Source: Pseudomonadota bacterium
Lineage (GTDB): Bacteria; Pseudomonadota; Gammaproteobacteria; Burkholderiales; Burkholderiaceae_B
Direction of reading: 5' to 3'
Length of the DNA stretch: 12,941 nt
Assembly: GCA_023432075.1 (NCBI GenBank)
Contig: JAEYVD010000857.1
Span: 1 to 12,941 of the forward strand
Made by a program: the position numbers and the translations under genes. This document shows, in pieces, positions 1 through 8,316 of this stretch. Numbering within the stretch: the first letter of the stretch is position 1; each line of letters starts with the position of its first letter. The notes under the pieces were generated by a model. That model searched no databases. It was not told the origin of the DNA and was given only the letters and a program-made list of their open reading frames with translations.

Positions 1-781
1 CCATGGCCGCCTCGGGCCACTGGCCGATCAGCACCGCGCCGGTGACGGCGATGCTCATCAGGGCGTTGATGTTCAGGTTGCCGTTGCGCACGGCGATCCA
101 GCCCTTGCGATAGGTGCTGACGCCGCAAGCCAGGATGGCGGCCACGGCCAGCGCGGCGGTCACCAAGAGCGGGGCGTCCAGGTAGTGCGAGACTTCCGAC
201 AGCGCGGCCAGCACGCCCGCGCCGCCGATCAGCCACCAGTTCACCGCCTTGGCGGCGGGGGCGGGCGCGGCGGCCGCGCCCTCGGCCCGCGGTTCGGGCG
301 TCATGTCCAGCGACTTGATGGCCGCGACGATACGGTCCAGCGCACCCTCCGCGTGGACGACGGTCAGGATGCGCTGCATCAGGTTGAAGTCCAGCGCATG
401 CACGCCGTCCACGCCGTCCAGCTTTTTGCGGATCAGCGTTTCCTCGGTGGGGCAGTCCATCTGCCCGATGCGCAGGCGCGCCAGCAGCTGGCCGGGGCCG
501 GCGGTGAGCGTCGCGGCGGCGGCGGCCGGCTGCAGGACTGCATCGGCGTGCGCGTGGCCGCAGCAGGCATCCGTGCCGTGGGCGTGGCCAGGGGCCGCGT
601 CGGCGTGCTGGTGGCCCGGTTCGCTGTGACCGTGATCGTGGCCGTCGTGACGGTGGCCGTCGTGGCCATGACCCGCGTGACCGGGGGCCGTGTGCGGCGC
701 CTGGCCATCATCGTGCCCGCAGCAGGCGCCGCCGTGCGCGCCCGACTGATGTTCGCGTTGTTTGACCGGAGGTAAAGACAT
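1..781 (-). CDS. cadA: Heavy-metal P1B-type ATPase (CadA/ZntA-like), N-terminal part, cut by window edge
   Basis: This is the N-terminal 260 residues of an inner-membrane efflux ATPase that would export Cd2+, Zn2+ or Pb2+ from the cytoplasm using ATP. Residues 1-80 are a His/Cys-rich head (many HGH/HDGH units and two ACCGH motifs around residues 19-23 and 72-76). Residues 100-160 form a heavy-metal-associated domain with the divergent site QMDCPTEE (C110), typical of Cd/Zn/Pb pumps rather than the CxxC of copper pumps. Two hydrophobic segments follow at about 183-198 and 203-221, and then the conserved RNGNLNINALMSIAVTGA stretch of this family. The actuator, CPC and phosphorylation domains lie beyond base 1. 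The start ATG (781-779) is preceded by the divergent metal-responsive promoter and by the cadR-like gene, which supports a Cd/Pb/Zn role. The exact metal is inferred; zntA or pbrA are alternative names. Confidence 0.9.
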   Translation of the reverse strand, partial: MSLPPVKQREHQSGAHGGACCGHDDGQAPHTAPGHAGHGHDGHRHDGHDHGHSEPGHQHADAAPGHAHGTDACCGHAHADAVLQPAAAAATLTAGPGQLLARLRIGQMDCPTEETLIRKKLDGVDGVHALDFNLMQRILTVVHAEGALDRIVAAIKSLDMTPEPRAEGAAAAPAPAAKAVNWWLIGGAGVLAALSEVSHYLDAPLLVTAALAVAAILACGVSTYRKGWIAVRNGNLNINALMSIAVTGAVLIGQWPEAAM

Positions 782-813
782 CGGCTTGACCCTTCAAATA
801 AGCTGGTGACGCA

Positions 814-844
814 ATTCCACACCTTGGAGTTACTATAGGGTCAA
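814..844 (-). promoter_or_regulatory. MerR-type metal-responsive promoter of the cadA-like gene
   Basis: Read on the minus strand, a -35 hexamer TTGACC (844-839) and a -10-like TGGAAT (819-814) are separated by exactly 19 bp (838-820). MerR-family activators work on such over-long 19-20 bp spacers, untwisting the DNA when metal binds. The spacer contains the operator dyad annotated separately. The matches and spacing are read directly from the sequence; the mechanism is family knowledge. Confidence 0.7.
821..841. promoter_or_regulatory. CadR/PbrR operator dyad
   Basis: An imperfect inverted repeat with 10-bp arms, ACCTTGGAGT and ACTATAGGGT, lies around a single central T at 831; 7 of 10 arm positions pair. 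It sits within and just beyond the 19-bp spacer of the divergent cadA-like promoter, where MerR-family dimers bind. The cadR-like gene starts 37 bp to the right, so autoregulation from the same site is likely but is inferred. Confidence 0.65.
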
Positions 845-878
845 CCCCTAATCATCGGATCGGATCCGGGAGGCAGCG

Positions 879-1313
879 ATGCGTATCGGCGAATTGGCCA
901 CGGCGGCCGGCACCACGGTCGAAACCGTCAGGTATTACGAAAAGGAAGGACTGCTGCCCGCGCCGGAGCGGGGTCTGAACAACTACCGCAGCTATGGGCA
1001 GATGCACCTGGAGCGCCTGCGCCTCATCCGCAACTGCCGGGCGCTCGACATGACGCAGGACGAGATCCGCGCCATCCTGTCCGTGGCCGACAACCACCGC
1101 ACCGGTTGCGGCCCGATCAACCAGCTGTTCGACGAGCACATCTCCCATGTGGACGAGCGCATTGCCGAACTGATGCAGCTGAAATCCCAACTGAGCGAAT
1201 TGCGTCAGCGCTGCGTGTCGGCGCGCCCGGACACGGACGACTGCGGCATCCTGCACGGCCTGACCGAAATGCAGGTCGAAGAGCGGCAGGAGCGCCACAC
1301 CCACCTGGGGTGA
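879..1313 (+). CDS. cadR: MerR-family Cd(II)/Pb(II)-responsive regulator (CadR/PbrR-like)
   Basis: This 144-residue transcription factor of the MerR family probably represses, then activates on metal binding, the divergent efflux ATPase gene. The N-terminal winged helix-turn-helix begins MRIGELATAAG and includes the family hallmark VRYYEKEGLLP (residues 17-27). A long dimerisation helix covers about 80-115. Three cysteines, C77, C112 and C122, match the Cd/Pb-sensing pattern of the CadR/PbrR group, with the conserved context RTGCGPI and DDCGILHGL. The C-terminus ends in a short His-containing tail (RHTHLG), which CadR proteins use as an additional metal site. A strong ribosome-binding site (GGGAGG, 868-873) precedes the ATG. 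The call rests on the cysteine pattern and the neighbouring pump. Whether Cd, Pb or Zn is the natural inducer cannot be told from sequence. Confidence 0.9.
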   Translation: MRIGELATAAGTTVETVRYYEKEGLLPAPERGLNNYRSYGQMHLERLRLIRNCRALDMTQDEIRAILSVADNHRTGCGPINQLFDEHISHVDERIAELMQLKSQLSELRQRCVSARPDTDDCGILHGLTEMQVEERQERHTHLG

Positions 1314-1376
1314 CCGCGCGGGGGGGATGTCCTTGCTGCAGGCCAGGGGATCGGCGATCCGGCGGCCGTCATCGCG

Positions 1377-1398
1377 TACTATGAGAATCTGTTTTTTT
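1377..1398 (+). promoter_or_regulatory. Possible -10 element and T7 run ahead of the nitroreductase gene
   Basis: The 104-base gap between the cadR-like gene and the nitroreductase gene contains TACTAT (1377-1382, four of six matches to a sigma-70 -10) and a run of seven T (1392-1398). I see no good -35, and no hairpin directly before the T run, so it is a weak promoter candidate rather than a convincing terminator. Confidence 0.25.
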
Positions 1399-1417
1399 CC
1401 CATTTGCGCATCGATCA

Positions 1418-2011
1418 ATGACCGTCACCCAGACCGCCACCCCGCTCCACGCCCTGACTTCGCGCCGCTCCTTCAAGTTCCTGCGGGCCCCGGCGCCCAA
1501 ACCCGACGAACTCGAACAGATCCTGCAGGCCGCCATGGCGGCGCCCGATCATGGCGCGCTGCGCCCGTGGCGCTTCGTCGTGATCCAGGGCGAAGCCATC
1601 GGCAAGCTGGCGGACATGGCGCTGGACGCGGTCAAGCGCAGCGGCGATCCGCGCATGACGCCTGAAAAGGAAAAGTCCGTCCGCGAATGGATGGCCGGCG
1701 TGCCGCTGTTCATCGCCGTGGCCCAGAAGATCGCCCACGACAACACCAAGATCCCCGAGCAGGAACAGCTTCTGGCCACGGGCTGCTCGGTCATGAACAT
1801 CCTGAACGCGGTCCACATGCTGGGCTACGCCGCCTTCTGGAGCACCGGCCTGGGCACCTACGTCGAAGACGTGCAGAACGCGCTGGGTCTGGACTCGCTG
1901 GATTACCGCTTCCTGGGCTTTCTGGCCGTGGGCACGCCCGCGTGCGCGGTGCCCCCCGCCAAGCGTCCCGACTACCGTGAATTCGTCACGGAATGGACCG
2001 GCGCCGCCTGA
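1418..2011 (+). CDS. Nitroreductase-family flavoprotein, YdjA-like
   Basis: This 197-residue protein belongs to the FMN-dependent, NAD(P)H-using nitroreductase family, in the small YdjA-like branch (E. coli YdjA is about 183 residues). Family features are RRS at residues 16-18 (FMN phosphate contact), the block AAPDHGALRPWRF at about 41-53, the helical middle with GCSVMNILNAVHMLGYAAFWSTG (about 122-144), and the C-terminal strand FLGFLAVGTPA (165-175). The physiological substrate of YdjA-like enzymes is not established. The start is the only in-frame ATG that preserves the N-terminal helix, but no clear Shine-Dalgarno sequence precedes it. It stands alone between the metal-resistance pair and the bkd operon, in the same direction as both neighbours, and I see no functional link to either. 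Confidence 0.85.
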   Translation: MTVTQTATPLHALTSRRSFKFLRAPAPKPDELEQILQAAMAAPDHGALRPWRFVVIQGEAIGKLADMALDAVKRSGDPRMTPEKEKSVREWMAGVPLFIAVAQKIAHDNTKIPEQEQLLATGCSVMNILNAVHMLGYAAFWSTGLGTYVEDVQNALGLDSLDYRFLGFLAVGTPACAVPPAKRPDYREFVTEWTGAA

Positions 2012-3443
<1,432 letters not shown>

Positions 3444-3445
3444 CC

Positions 3446-4489
3446 ATGGCAATCGATAACAACGCTGGTCCGGCCTCGGCGCCGATGACCATGATCCAGG
3501 CTTTGCGCTCGGCCATGGATGTCATGCTTGAGCGCGACAACAACGTCGTGGTGTTCGGGCAGGACGTCGGTTACTTCGGCGGCGTGTTCCGCTGCACCGA
3601 AGGCCTGCAAGCCAAGTACGGCAGTTCGCGCGTGTTCGACACCCCCATCTCCGAAGGCGGCATCGTCGGCGTGGCGGTGGGCATGGGCGCCTATGGCCTG
3701 CGGCCGGTGTGCGAGATCCAGTTCGCCGACTACTTTTATCCGGCTTCGGACCAGATCGTGTCCGAGGCCGCGCGCCTGCGCTACCGGTCGGTCGGCGAAT
3801 TCATTGCCCCCATGACCATCCGCATGCCTTGCGGCGGCGGCATCTACGGCGGTCAGACGCACAGCCAGAGCCCCGAGGCAATGTTCACGCAGGTCTGCGG
3901 GCTGCGCACGGTGATGCCGTCCAATCCGTACGACGCGAAGGGGCTGTTGATCGCCGCCATCGAGAACGACGATCCGGTGATCTTCCTGGAACCCAAGCGG
4001 CTCTACAACGGCCCGTTCGATGGTCACCACGACCGCCCGGTCACGCCGTGGACCGGCCGTCCCGGCAGCGTCGTGCCCACGGGCGACTACACCGTGCCGC
4101 TGGAATCCGCGGCCATCGTGCGTCCGGGTTCGGAACTGACGGTGCTGACCTACGGCACGACGGTGCACGTGTCGCTGACCGCGGCCGAGGAAACCGGCAT
4201 CGACGCCGAGATCATCGACCTGCGCAGCCTGTGGCCGCTGGACCTGGACGCCATCGTCAACTCCGTCAAGAAGACGGGGCGCTGCGTGGTCGTGCACGAG
4301 GCCACGCGCACCTGCGGCTTCGGCGCGGAACTGATTTCGCTGGTGCAGGAACACTGCTTCCATCATCTGGAGGCGCCCGTCGAGCGCGTGACCGGTTGGG
4401 ACACTCCCTATCCGCACGCGCAGGAATGGGCGTACTTCCCCGGCCCGCGCCGGGTCGGCGAAGCGTTCAAACGCGCGATGGAGGCATGA
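3446..4489 (+). CDS. bkdA2: Branched-chain 2-oxoacid dehydrogenase E1 component, beta subunit
   Basis: This 347-residue beta subunit pairs with BkdA1 to form the alpha2beta2 E1 heterotetramer. It carries the transketolase pyrimidine-binding domain at about 13-190 and the C-terminal transketolase domain at about 220-345. E70 in ISEGG is the conserved glutamate that activates the ThDP aminopyrimidine, and H139 in THSQSPE is the conserved active-site histidine. The stretches DLRSLWPLD (258-266), EATRTCGFGAEL and WDTPYPHAQEW are characteristic of the branched-chain rather than the pyruvate dehydrogenase subfamily. A ribosome-binding site GGAG (3435-3438) lies inside the end of bkdA1, which implies translational coupling. 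The N-terminal ten or so residues are longer than in Pseudomonas, but no better internal start is evident before MTMIQAL (residue 14). Confidence 0.96.
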   Translation: MAIDNNAGPASAPMTMIQALRSAMDVMLERDNNVVVFGQDVGYFGGVFRCTEGLQAKYGSSRVFDTPISEGGIVGVAVGMGAYGLRPVCEIQFADYFYPASDQIVSEAARLRYRSVGEFIAPMTIRMPCGGGIYGGQTHSQSPEAMFTQVCGLRTVMPSNPYDAKGLLIAAIENDDPVIFLEPKRLYNGPFDGHHDRPVTPWTGRPGSVVPTGDYTVPLESAAIVRPGSELTVLTYGTTVHVSLTAAEETGIDAEIIDLRSLWPLDLDAIVNSVKKTGRCVVVHEATRTCGFGAELISLVQEHCFHHLEAPVERVTGWDTPYPHAQEWAYFPGPRRVGEAFKRAMEA

Positions 4490-4490
4490 C

Positions 4491-5882
4491 ATGGGGATTC
4501 ATATCATCAAGATGCCCGACATCGGCGAAGGCATCGCAGAGGTCGAGCTGGTGGGCTGGCACGTCAAGGTGGGCGACACGGTCGCCGAGGACCAGCCGCT
4601 GGCGGACGTGATGACGGACAAGGCCACGGTCGAGATCCCGTCGCCGGTGGTCGGCAAGGTAATCTCGCTTGGCGGTGATGTTGGCCAGGTGATGGCCGTG
4701 GGCGGTGAGCTGATCCGCCTGGAAGTCGAAGGCGAAGGGAATGTGAAGGCGGGGGCTGCGAAGGCGGCCGTGCCTGCGGCTGGCGGAATTGCTGCCGATG
4801 GGGCGCAGCGCGCTGGTGGTCCCAGTCTGGTGGAAAGTGGCGTGGCGGCATCGACGCCCGGCGCATCGACGCCCGCAACGTCCCCGCCGGCCAAGTCATC
4901 ATCCGCATCAACATCCGCATCTGCCTCTGGCTCCGCGTCGGCACCGGCCAAGTCGCCGGCCGCGCGCCAATCCGGCGGCGCGCCCGTTGCAGTCCGCCAG
5001 CCCGGCGAAAAGCCGCTGGCATCGCCCGCCGTGCGCAAGCGGGCGTGGGACCTGGGCGTGGAGCTGCGCTACGTGCAGGGCAGCGGCCCGGCCGGGCGCA
5101 TCCTGCACGAAGATCTGGACGCCTGGCTGCAAGGGCAGGGCGCCGCCAGCAGTGCGCGTGGCGGGTCGGCCTATGTGGAACGCAACGACGAAGACGCCGT
5201 GCCGGTCATCGGTCTGCGCAGGAAGATCGCGCAGAAGATGGCCGAGTCCAAGCGCCGCATCCCGCATTTCAGCTACGTCGAGGAAATCGACGTGACCGAG
5301 CTCGAAGACCTGCGCGTGCAGCTGAACGCCAAATGGGGCGAGTCGCGCGGCAAGCTGACGCTGCTGCCGCTCCTGGCCCGCGCGATGGTGGTGGCGCTGC
5401 GCGATTTCCCGCAGATCAATGCGCGCTACGACGACGAGGCGGGGGTGGTCACGCGCTATGGCGCGGTGCACATTGGCATTGCCACGCAAAGCGACGGCGG
5501 CCTGATGGTGCCGGTGATGCGCCACGCCGAGGCGCGCGACCTGTGGTCCATGGCCGCGGAGATCAATCGGCTGGCGCAGGCGGTGCGCAGCGGGTCGGCC
5601 GGCCGCGACGAGCTGTCCGGTTCGACCATCACCATCACCAGCCTGGGCCCCTTGGGCGGCATCGTCACCACGCCGGTCATCAACCATCCCGAGGTCGGCA
5701 TCGTGGGCGTGAACCGGATCGTCGAACGCCCCGCCTTCCGCAACGGCGCCGTGGTGGCGCGCAAGCTGATGAACCTGTCTTCGTCCTTCGACCACCGCGT
5801 GGTGGACGGCATGGACGCGGCGCGCTTCATCCAGGCCGTGCGCGCGCTGCTGGAACAACCCGCGCTGCTTTTCGTGGAGTGA
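4491..5882 (+). CDS. bkdB: Branched-chain 2-oxoacid dehydrogenase E2, dihydrolipoyl acyltransferase
   Basis: This 463-residue core subunit of the complex moves the acyl group from E1 to CoA through a lipoyl arm. The single lipoyl domain spans about 3-80 with the lipoylated lysine K44 in TDKATVE. A flexible Ala/Ser/Pro linker follows (about 84-172), then the peripheral-subunit-binding domain (about 174-212, starting [12 protein letters not shown]), and the catalytic acyltransferase domain (about 235-463) with active-site H435 and D439 in DHRVVDG. The ribosome-binding site GGAGG (4480-4484) lies at the end of bkdA2, and only one base separates the genes. The linker is longer than I recall for the about 423-residue Pseudomonas enzyme and contains short DNA repeats and atypical serine codons. 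Assignment to branched-chain rather than pyruvate or 2-oxoglutarate substrates follows from the operon. Confidence 0.95.
   Translation: MGIHIIKMPDIGEGIAEVELVGWHVKVGDTVAEDQPLADVMTDKATVEIPSPVVGKVISLGGDVGQVMAVGGELIRLEVEGEGNVKAGAAKAAVPAAGGIAADGAQRAGGPSLVESGVAASTPGASTPATSPPAKSSSASTSASASGSASAPAKSPAARQSGGAPVAVRQPGEKPLASPAVRKRAWDLGVELRYVQGSGPAGRILHEDLDAWLQGQGAASSARGGSAYVERNDEDAVPVIGLRRKIAQKMAESKRRIPHFSYVEEIDVTELEDLRVQLNAKWGESRGKLTLLPLLARAMVVALRDFPQINARYDDEAGVVTRYGAVHIGIATQSDGGLMVPVMRHAEARDLWSMAAEINRLAQAVRSGSAGRDELSGSTITITSLGPLGGIVTTPVINHPEVGIVGVNRIVERPAFRNGAVVARKLMNLSSSFDHRVVDGMDAARFIQAVRALLEQPALLFVE
4848..4954 (+). repeat. Short repeats in the E2 linker
   Basis: Two copies of GCATCGACGCCCG (4848-4860 and 4863-4875) repeat with a 15-base period and encode [10 protein letters not shown]. 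Two copies of CCGGCCAAGTC (4887-4897 and 4944-4954), 57 bases apart and in the same frame, encode the PAKS units at residues 133-136 and 152-155. Between the PAKS units is a run of TCA/TCC/TCT/GCA codons. All repeat units keep the reading frame. Confidence 0.8.
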
Positions 5883-5884
5883 GC

Positions 5885-7288
5885 ATGAGCCAGATCACAA
5901 AGACAACGACATTGCTGGTGATCGGCGGCGGCCCCGGCGGCTACGTGGCCGCCATCCGCGCCGGACAACTGGGCGTGCCGACCATCCTGGTCGAGGGCGC
6001 GCAGCTGGGCGGCACCTGCCTGAACATCGGCTGCATCCCCTCCAAGGCCCTGATCCACGCGGCCGAGGAGTTCGACAAGGCGCGTCACTACGCCGGCGAA
6101 TCGGCGCTCGGCATTGCCGTGGACACGCCGCGCATCGACATCGCCAAGACGGTCGCCTGGAAAGACGGCATCGTCGGCAAGCTGACGGGCGGCGTGGGCG
6201 CGCTGCTCAAGAAGAACGGCGTGGAGGTCGTGCGCGGCTGGGCGACGCTCCTGGACGGCAAGACGGCGGAAGTCGAAACGCCCGACGCGGGGCGCGTTCG
6301 CATCCAGTGCGAGCACCTGCTGCTGGCGGCAGGCTCCGAACCCACGCCGCTGCCGTCCATGCCCTTCGGCGGGATGGTGGTGTCGTCCACCGAGGCGCTG
6401 TCGCCCGCCAGCATCCCGAAGCAGCTCGTGGTGGTGGGCGGCGGCTACATCGGCCTGGAACTGGGCACCGTGTACCGCAAGCTGGGCGCCGAGGTCGCTG
6501 TCGTGGAGGCGCAGGATCGCATCCTGCCGACCTACGACGCCGAGCTCACCAAACCGGTCGCGGCCGCGCTGGGCAAGATGGGCGTGGCGTTGCACCTGGG
6601 CCGCAAGGTGCTGGGGCTGAACGGCAGGGGCGACGCGGTGCGGGTGCAGGATGCCAGCGGCGCCGAAACCCTGCTGCCGGCCGACCGTGTGCTGATCTCG
6701 GTGGGACGCCGTCCGCGCACGCAGGGCTGGGGGCTGGAAAGCCTGCAGCTGGACCGCAAGGGCAACGCGCTGCGCATCGACGACCAATGCCGCACGTCCA
6801 TGCGCGACGTCTGGGCCATTGGCGACATCGCCGGTGAACCGATGCTGGCGCACCGCGCCATGGCGCAGGGCGAGATGGTGGCCGAACTGGTGGCGGGCAA
6901 GCGCCGCCACTTCCAGCCGGCCTCCATCCCGGCTGTGTGCTTCACCGATCCCGAAGTCGTGGTGGCGGGCCTGTCGCCGCACGAGGCCGAAGCCGCCGGC
7001 CTGGATTGCGTGATGGCCTCCTTCCCCTTCGCCGCCAACGGCCGCGCCATGACGCTGGAATCCACCGACGGATTCGTGCGCGTGGTGGCTCGGCGCGACA
7101 ACCATTTGATCATGGGGTGGCAGGCCGTGGGCCGTGCGGTGTCGGAGCTATCGACGGCGTTTGGCCAGTCGCTGGAAATGGGCGCCACGCTGGAGGATGT
7201 GGCGGGCACCATCCACGCGCATCCCACGCTGGGCGAGGCGGTGCAGGAGGCCGCGCTCAAGGCGCTGGGGCATGCGCTGCATATCTAG
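5885..7288 (+). CDS. lpdV: Dihydrolipoyl dehydrogenase (E3) of the branched-chain complex
   Basis: This 467-residue FAD enzyme reoxidises the dihydrolipoyl group of E2 and produces NADH. The FAD-binding motif GGGPGG is at 14-19. The redox-active disulfide is C45 and C50 in [13 protein letters not shown]. The NAD-binding motif GGGYIG is at 185-190, and the second FAD contact AIGDI at 311-315. The C-terminal dimerisation domain ends with the catalytic base pair H446 and E451 in HAHPTLGE. I chose the ATG at 5885, two bases after the bkdB stop and following GGAG at 5876-5879. The same frame stays open upstream to 5045, but that part is shadowed by bkdB. A dedicated E3 gene closing the bkd operon is the usual arrangement in Pseudomonas (lpdV). 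No intrinsic terminator follows; the LysR gene converges after 27 bases. Confidence 0.95.
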   Translation: MSQITKTTTLLVIGGGPGGYVAAIRAGQLGVPTILVEGAQLGGTCLNIGCIPSKALIHAAEEFDKARHYAGESALGIAVDTPRIDIAKTVAWKDGIVGKLTGGVGALLKKNGVEVVRGWATLLDGKTAEVETPDAGRVRIQCEHLLLAAGSEPTPLPSMPFGGMVVSSTEALSPASIPKQLVVVGGGYIGLELGTVYRKLGAEVAVVEAQDRILPTYDAELTKPVAAALGKMGVALHLGRKVLGLNGRGDAVRVQDASGAETLLPADRVLISVGRRPRTQGWGLESLQLDRKGNALRIDDQCRTSMRDVWAIGDIAGEPMLAHRAMAQGEMVAELVAGKRRHFQPASIPAVCFTDPEVVVAGLSPHEAEAAGLDCVMASFPFAANGRAMTLESTDGFVRVVARRDNHLIMGWQAVGRAVSELSTAFGQSLEMGATLEDVAGTIHAHPTLGEAVQEAALKALGHALHI

Positions 7289-7325
7289 CGGCGCGAGGGC
7301 AAGGCGGGCTGGCGTCTAGCGGCGC
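7284..7325. repeat. 11-bp direct repeat carrying both convergent stop codons
   Basis: TCTAGCGGCGC occurs at 7284-7294 and again at 7315-7325. The first copy contains the TAG stop of lpdV (7286-7288). The second contains, on the minus strand, the TAG stop of the LysR gene (7318-7316). The gap between the genes is the DNA between the copies. This may be chance or a small duplication. Confidence 0.6.
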
Positions 7326-8227
7326 ACGCCCGCATGCGCCAGCGCCGCCGTAAATCCCTCCAGGGCCGGGTTGCCCTGGTCCCGTAGCGCGGCAAGCACG
7401 ATCTGCGCTTTTTCGCCCGCGACGTCGCGCAGGGGCAAGAACCGCAGCGAGTCCGGACGCATCCGGCTCAAGGATTGGGGCACGATCGCCGGTCCGACGC
7501 CTGCCTCCACCAGCGTCAGCAAGGTGGGAATCACGCTTTCCTGCACAATCACTGGCTTTAACTGCGCACGCGCGAAAAGCCGTTGAATCATGCTGTGGAA
7601 ATACGGAGAGATGTCCTGCCGGTACCCCACCAGTGGGAACGCCAGAAGCTCCTGTAGCGACACGTCGCGCTGGGGCGCCAGCGGGTGATCGTGGCGCAAT
7701 GCCACGCGCAGGGACTCTTCGTGGACGACCACCGTCTGGATATCGGCGTCCAGCGGATGCGGGCGCATCAGGGCAACCTCCACGACGCGCGAGCGCAGGG
7801 CAGGGTCCATGTCCACCGAGTTCATTTCGCGAAGATCGATCCGGACTTCCGGGTGCGCGTCGCGGTATTGGCTGAGCGCCGACACCAGCGGGGAACTGGC
7901 GGCGCTTGGCGTGATGCCGATGATGAGCGAGCCGGTTTCGCCGCGCGCCGTGCGGCGAACCTCTCGCAGCATCAGCTGGGTGTCCGCGCTGATTCGCCGC
8001 GCCCGTTCGTACATGATCTCGCCGGCGGGCGTCAATTTGACCGAACGTGTCGTGCGCTCGAACAGAGGCACGCCGACCAGCGTTTCCAGCCGCTTGATTT
8101 GCTGCGTGAGCGGCGGCTGTGTCATGAACAATCGTGCCGCCGCCCGGGCGAAATGCAGTTCTTCGGCCAGGGTGCAAAACAGCACCAACAGCCGCCCATC
8201 TAGAAAGATTAATTCCGATTTAGACAT
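7316..8227 (-). CDS. LysR-type transcriptional regulator
   Basis: This 303-residue LysR-type regulator has an N-terminal winged helix-turn-helix at about 9-68 with the family signature EELHFARAAARLFMTQPPLTQQIKRLE, and a periplasmic-binding-like effector domain from about 98 to the end. The sequence most resembles the BenM/CatM-like branch that senses small carboxylates, but the effector cannot be named. The ATG at 8227-8225 is the only usable start: the next methionine is residue 35, inside the HTH, and the usual start of the family aligns near residue 9. There is no clear Shine-Dalgarno sequence, and a large inverted repeat begins immediately upstream. Divergent placement from the amidase and solute-binding-protein genes makes those its likely targets. 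It faces the bkd operon tail to tail, so it probably does not control bkd. Confidence 0.93.
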   Translation of the reverse strand: MSKSELIFLDGRLLVLFCTLAEELHFARAAARLFMTQPPLTQQIKRLETLVGVPLFERTTRSVKLTPAGEIMYERARRISADTQLMLREVRRTARGETGSLIIGITPSAASSPLVSALSQYRDAHPEVRIDLREMNSVDMDPALRSRVVEVALMRPHPLDADIQTVVVHEESLRVALRHDHPLAPQRDVSLQELLAFPLVGYRQDISPYFHSMIQRLFARAQLKPVIVQESVIPTLLTLVEAGVGPAIVPQSLSRMRPDSLRFLPLRDVAGEKAQIVLAALRDQGNPALEGFTAALAHAGVRR

Positions 8228-8260
8228 AATCTATGCCAAATTACATATTGGACGTAGATT
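8228..8260. promoter_or_regulatory. Putative LysR operator (large inverted repeat)
   Basis: Left arm AATCTATGCCAA (8228-8239) and the reverse complement of the right arm, AATCTACGTCCAA (8260-8248), match except for one substitution and one inserted base, and flank an 8-base AT-rich centre. This is the usual position for a LysR-family recognition site in a divergent promoter. The left arm touches the LysR start codon, so binding would also affect the regulator's own expression. Confidence 0.6.
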
Positions 8261-8277
8261 AATTGATTTCCTAACAT
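8248..8277 (+). promoter_or_regulatory. Candidate promoter of the amidase/binding-protein operon
   Basis: A weak -35-like TTGGAC (8248-8253), overlapping the right arm of the inverted repeat, and a -10-like TAACAT (8272-8277, four of six matches) are 18 bp apart. A poor -35 overlapped by an operator fits a promoter activated by a LysR protein. The region is noticeably AT-rich compared with its surroundings. Confidence 0.4.
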
Positions 8278-8316
8278 TCGGCATCCCAGTTGTTCAGCCG
8301 TTTGCCGGAAATCGTC

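Noticed and set aside
1348..1398. GGATC/GATCC mini-hairpin plus T7 run as terminator of the cadR-like gene
   Set aside because: The stem is 5 bp with a 3-base loop and lies more than 30 bases before the T run, so it is not an intrinsic terminator.
5045..5884. Long open extension upstream of lpdV in the same frame, overlapping bkdB
   Set aside because: bkdB is clearly real in another frame with all E2 motifs. The extension is Arg/Gly/Ala-rich shadow translation, and lpdV has its own ATG and ribosome-binding site at 5885.
5456..7105. Long open frame of about 549 codons on the minus strand opposite bkdB and lpdV
   Set aside because: Its composition (His, Arg, Gln, Ala, Val-rich) is typical of antisense shadows in GC-rich DNA, with no recognisable motif. 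Both genes opposite it are certain.
7321..7340. Hairpin GGCGCA/TGCGCC at the end of the LysR gene as a bidirectional terminator
   Set aside because: It lies inside LysR coding sequence, has an 8-base loop and has no T run on either side.
8290..8316. TTG at 8290 as the amidase start
   Set aside because: An ATG at 8317 with a purine-rich sequence before it fits better, and the nine extra residues do not resemble amidase N-termini.
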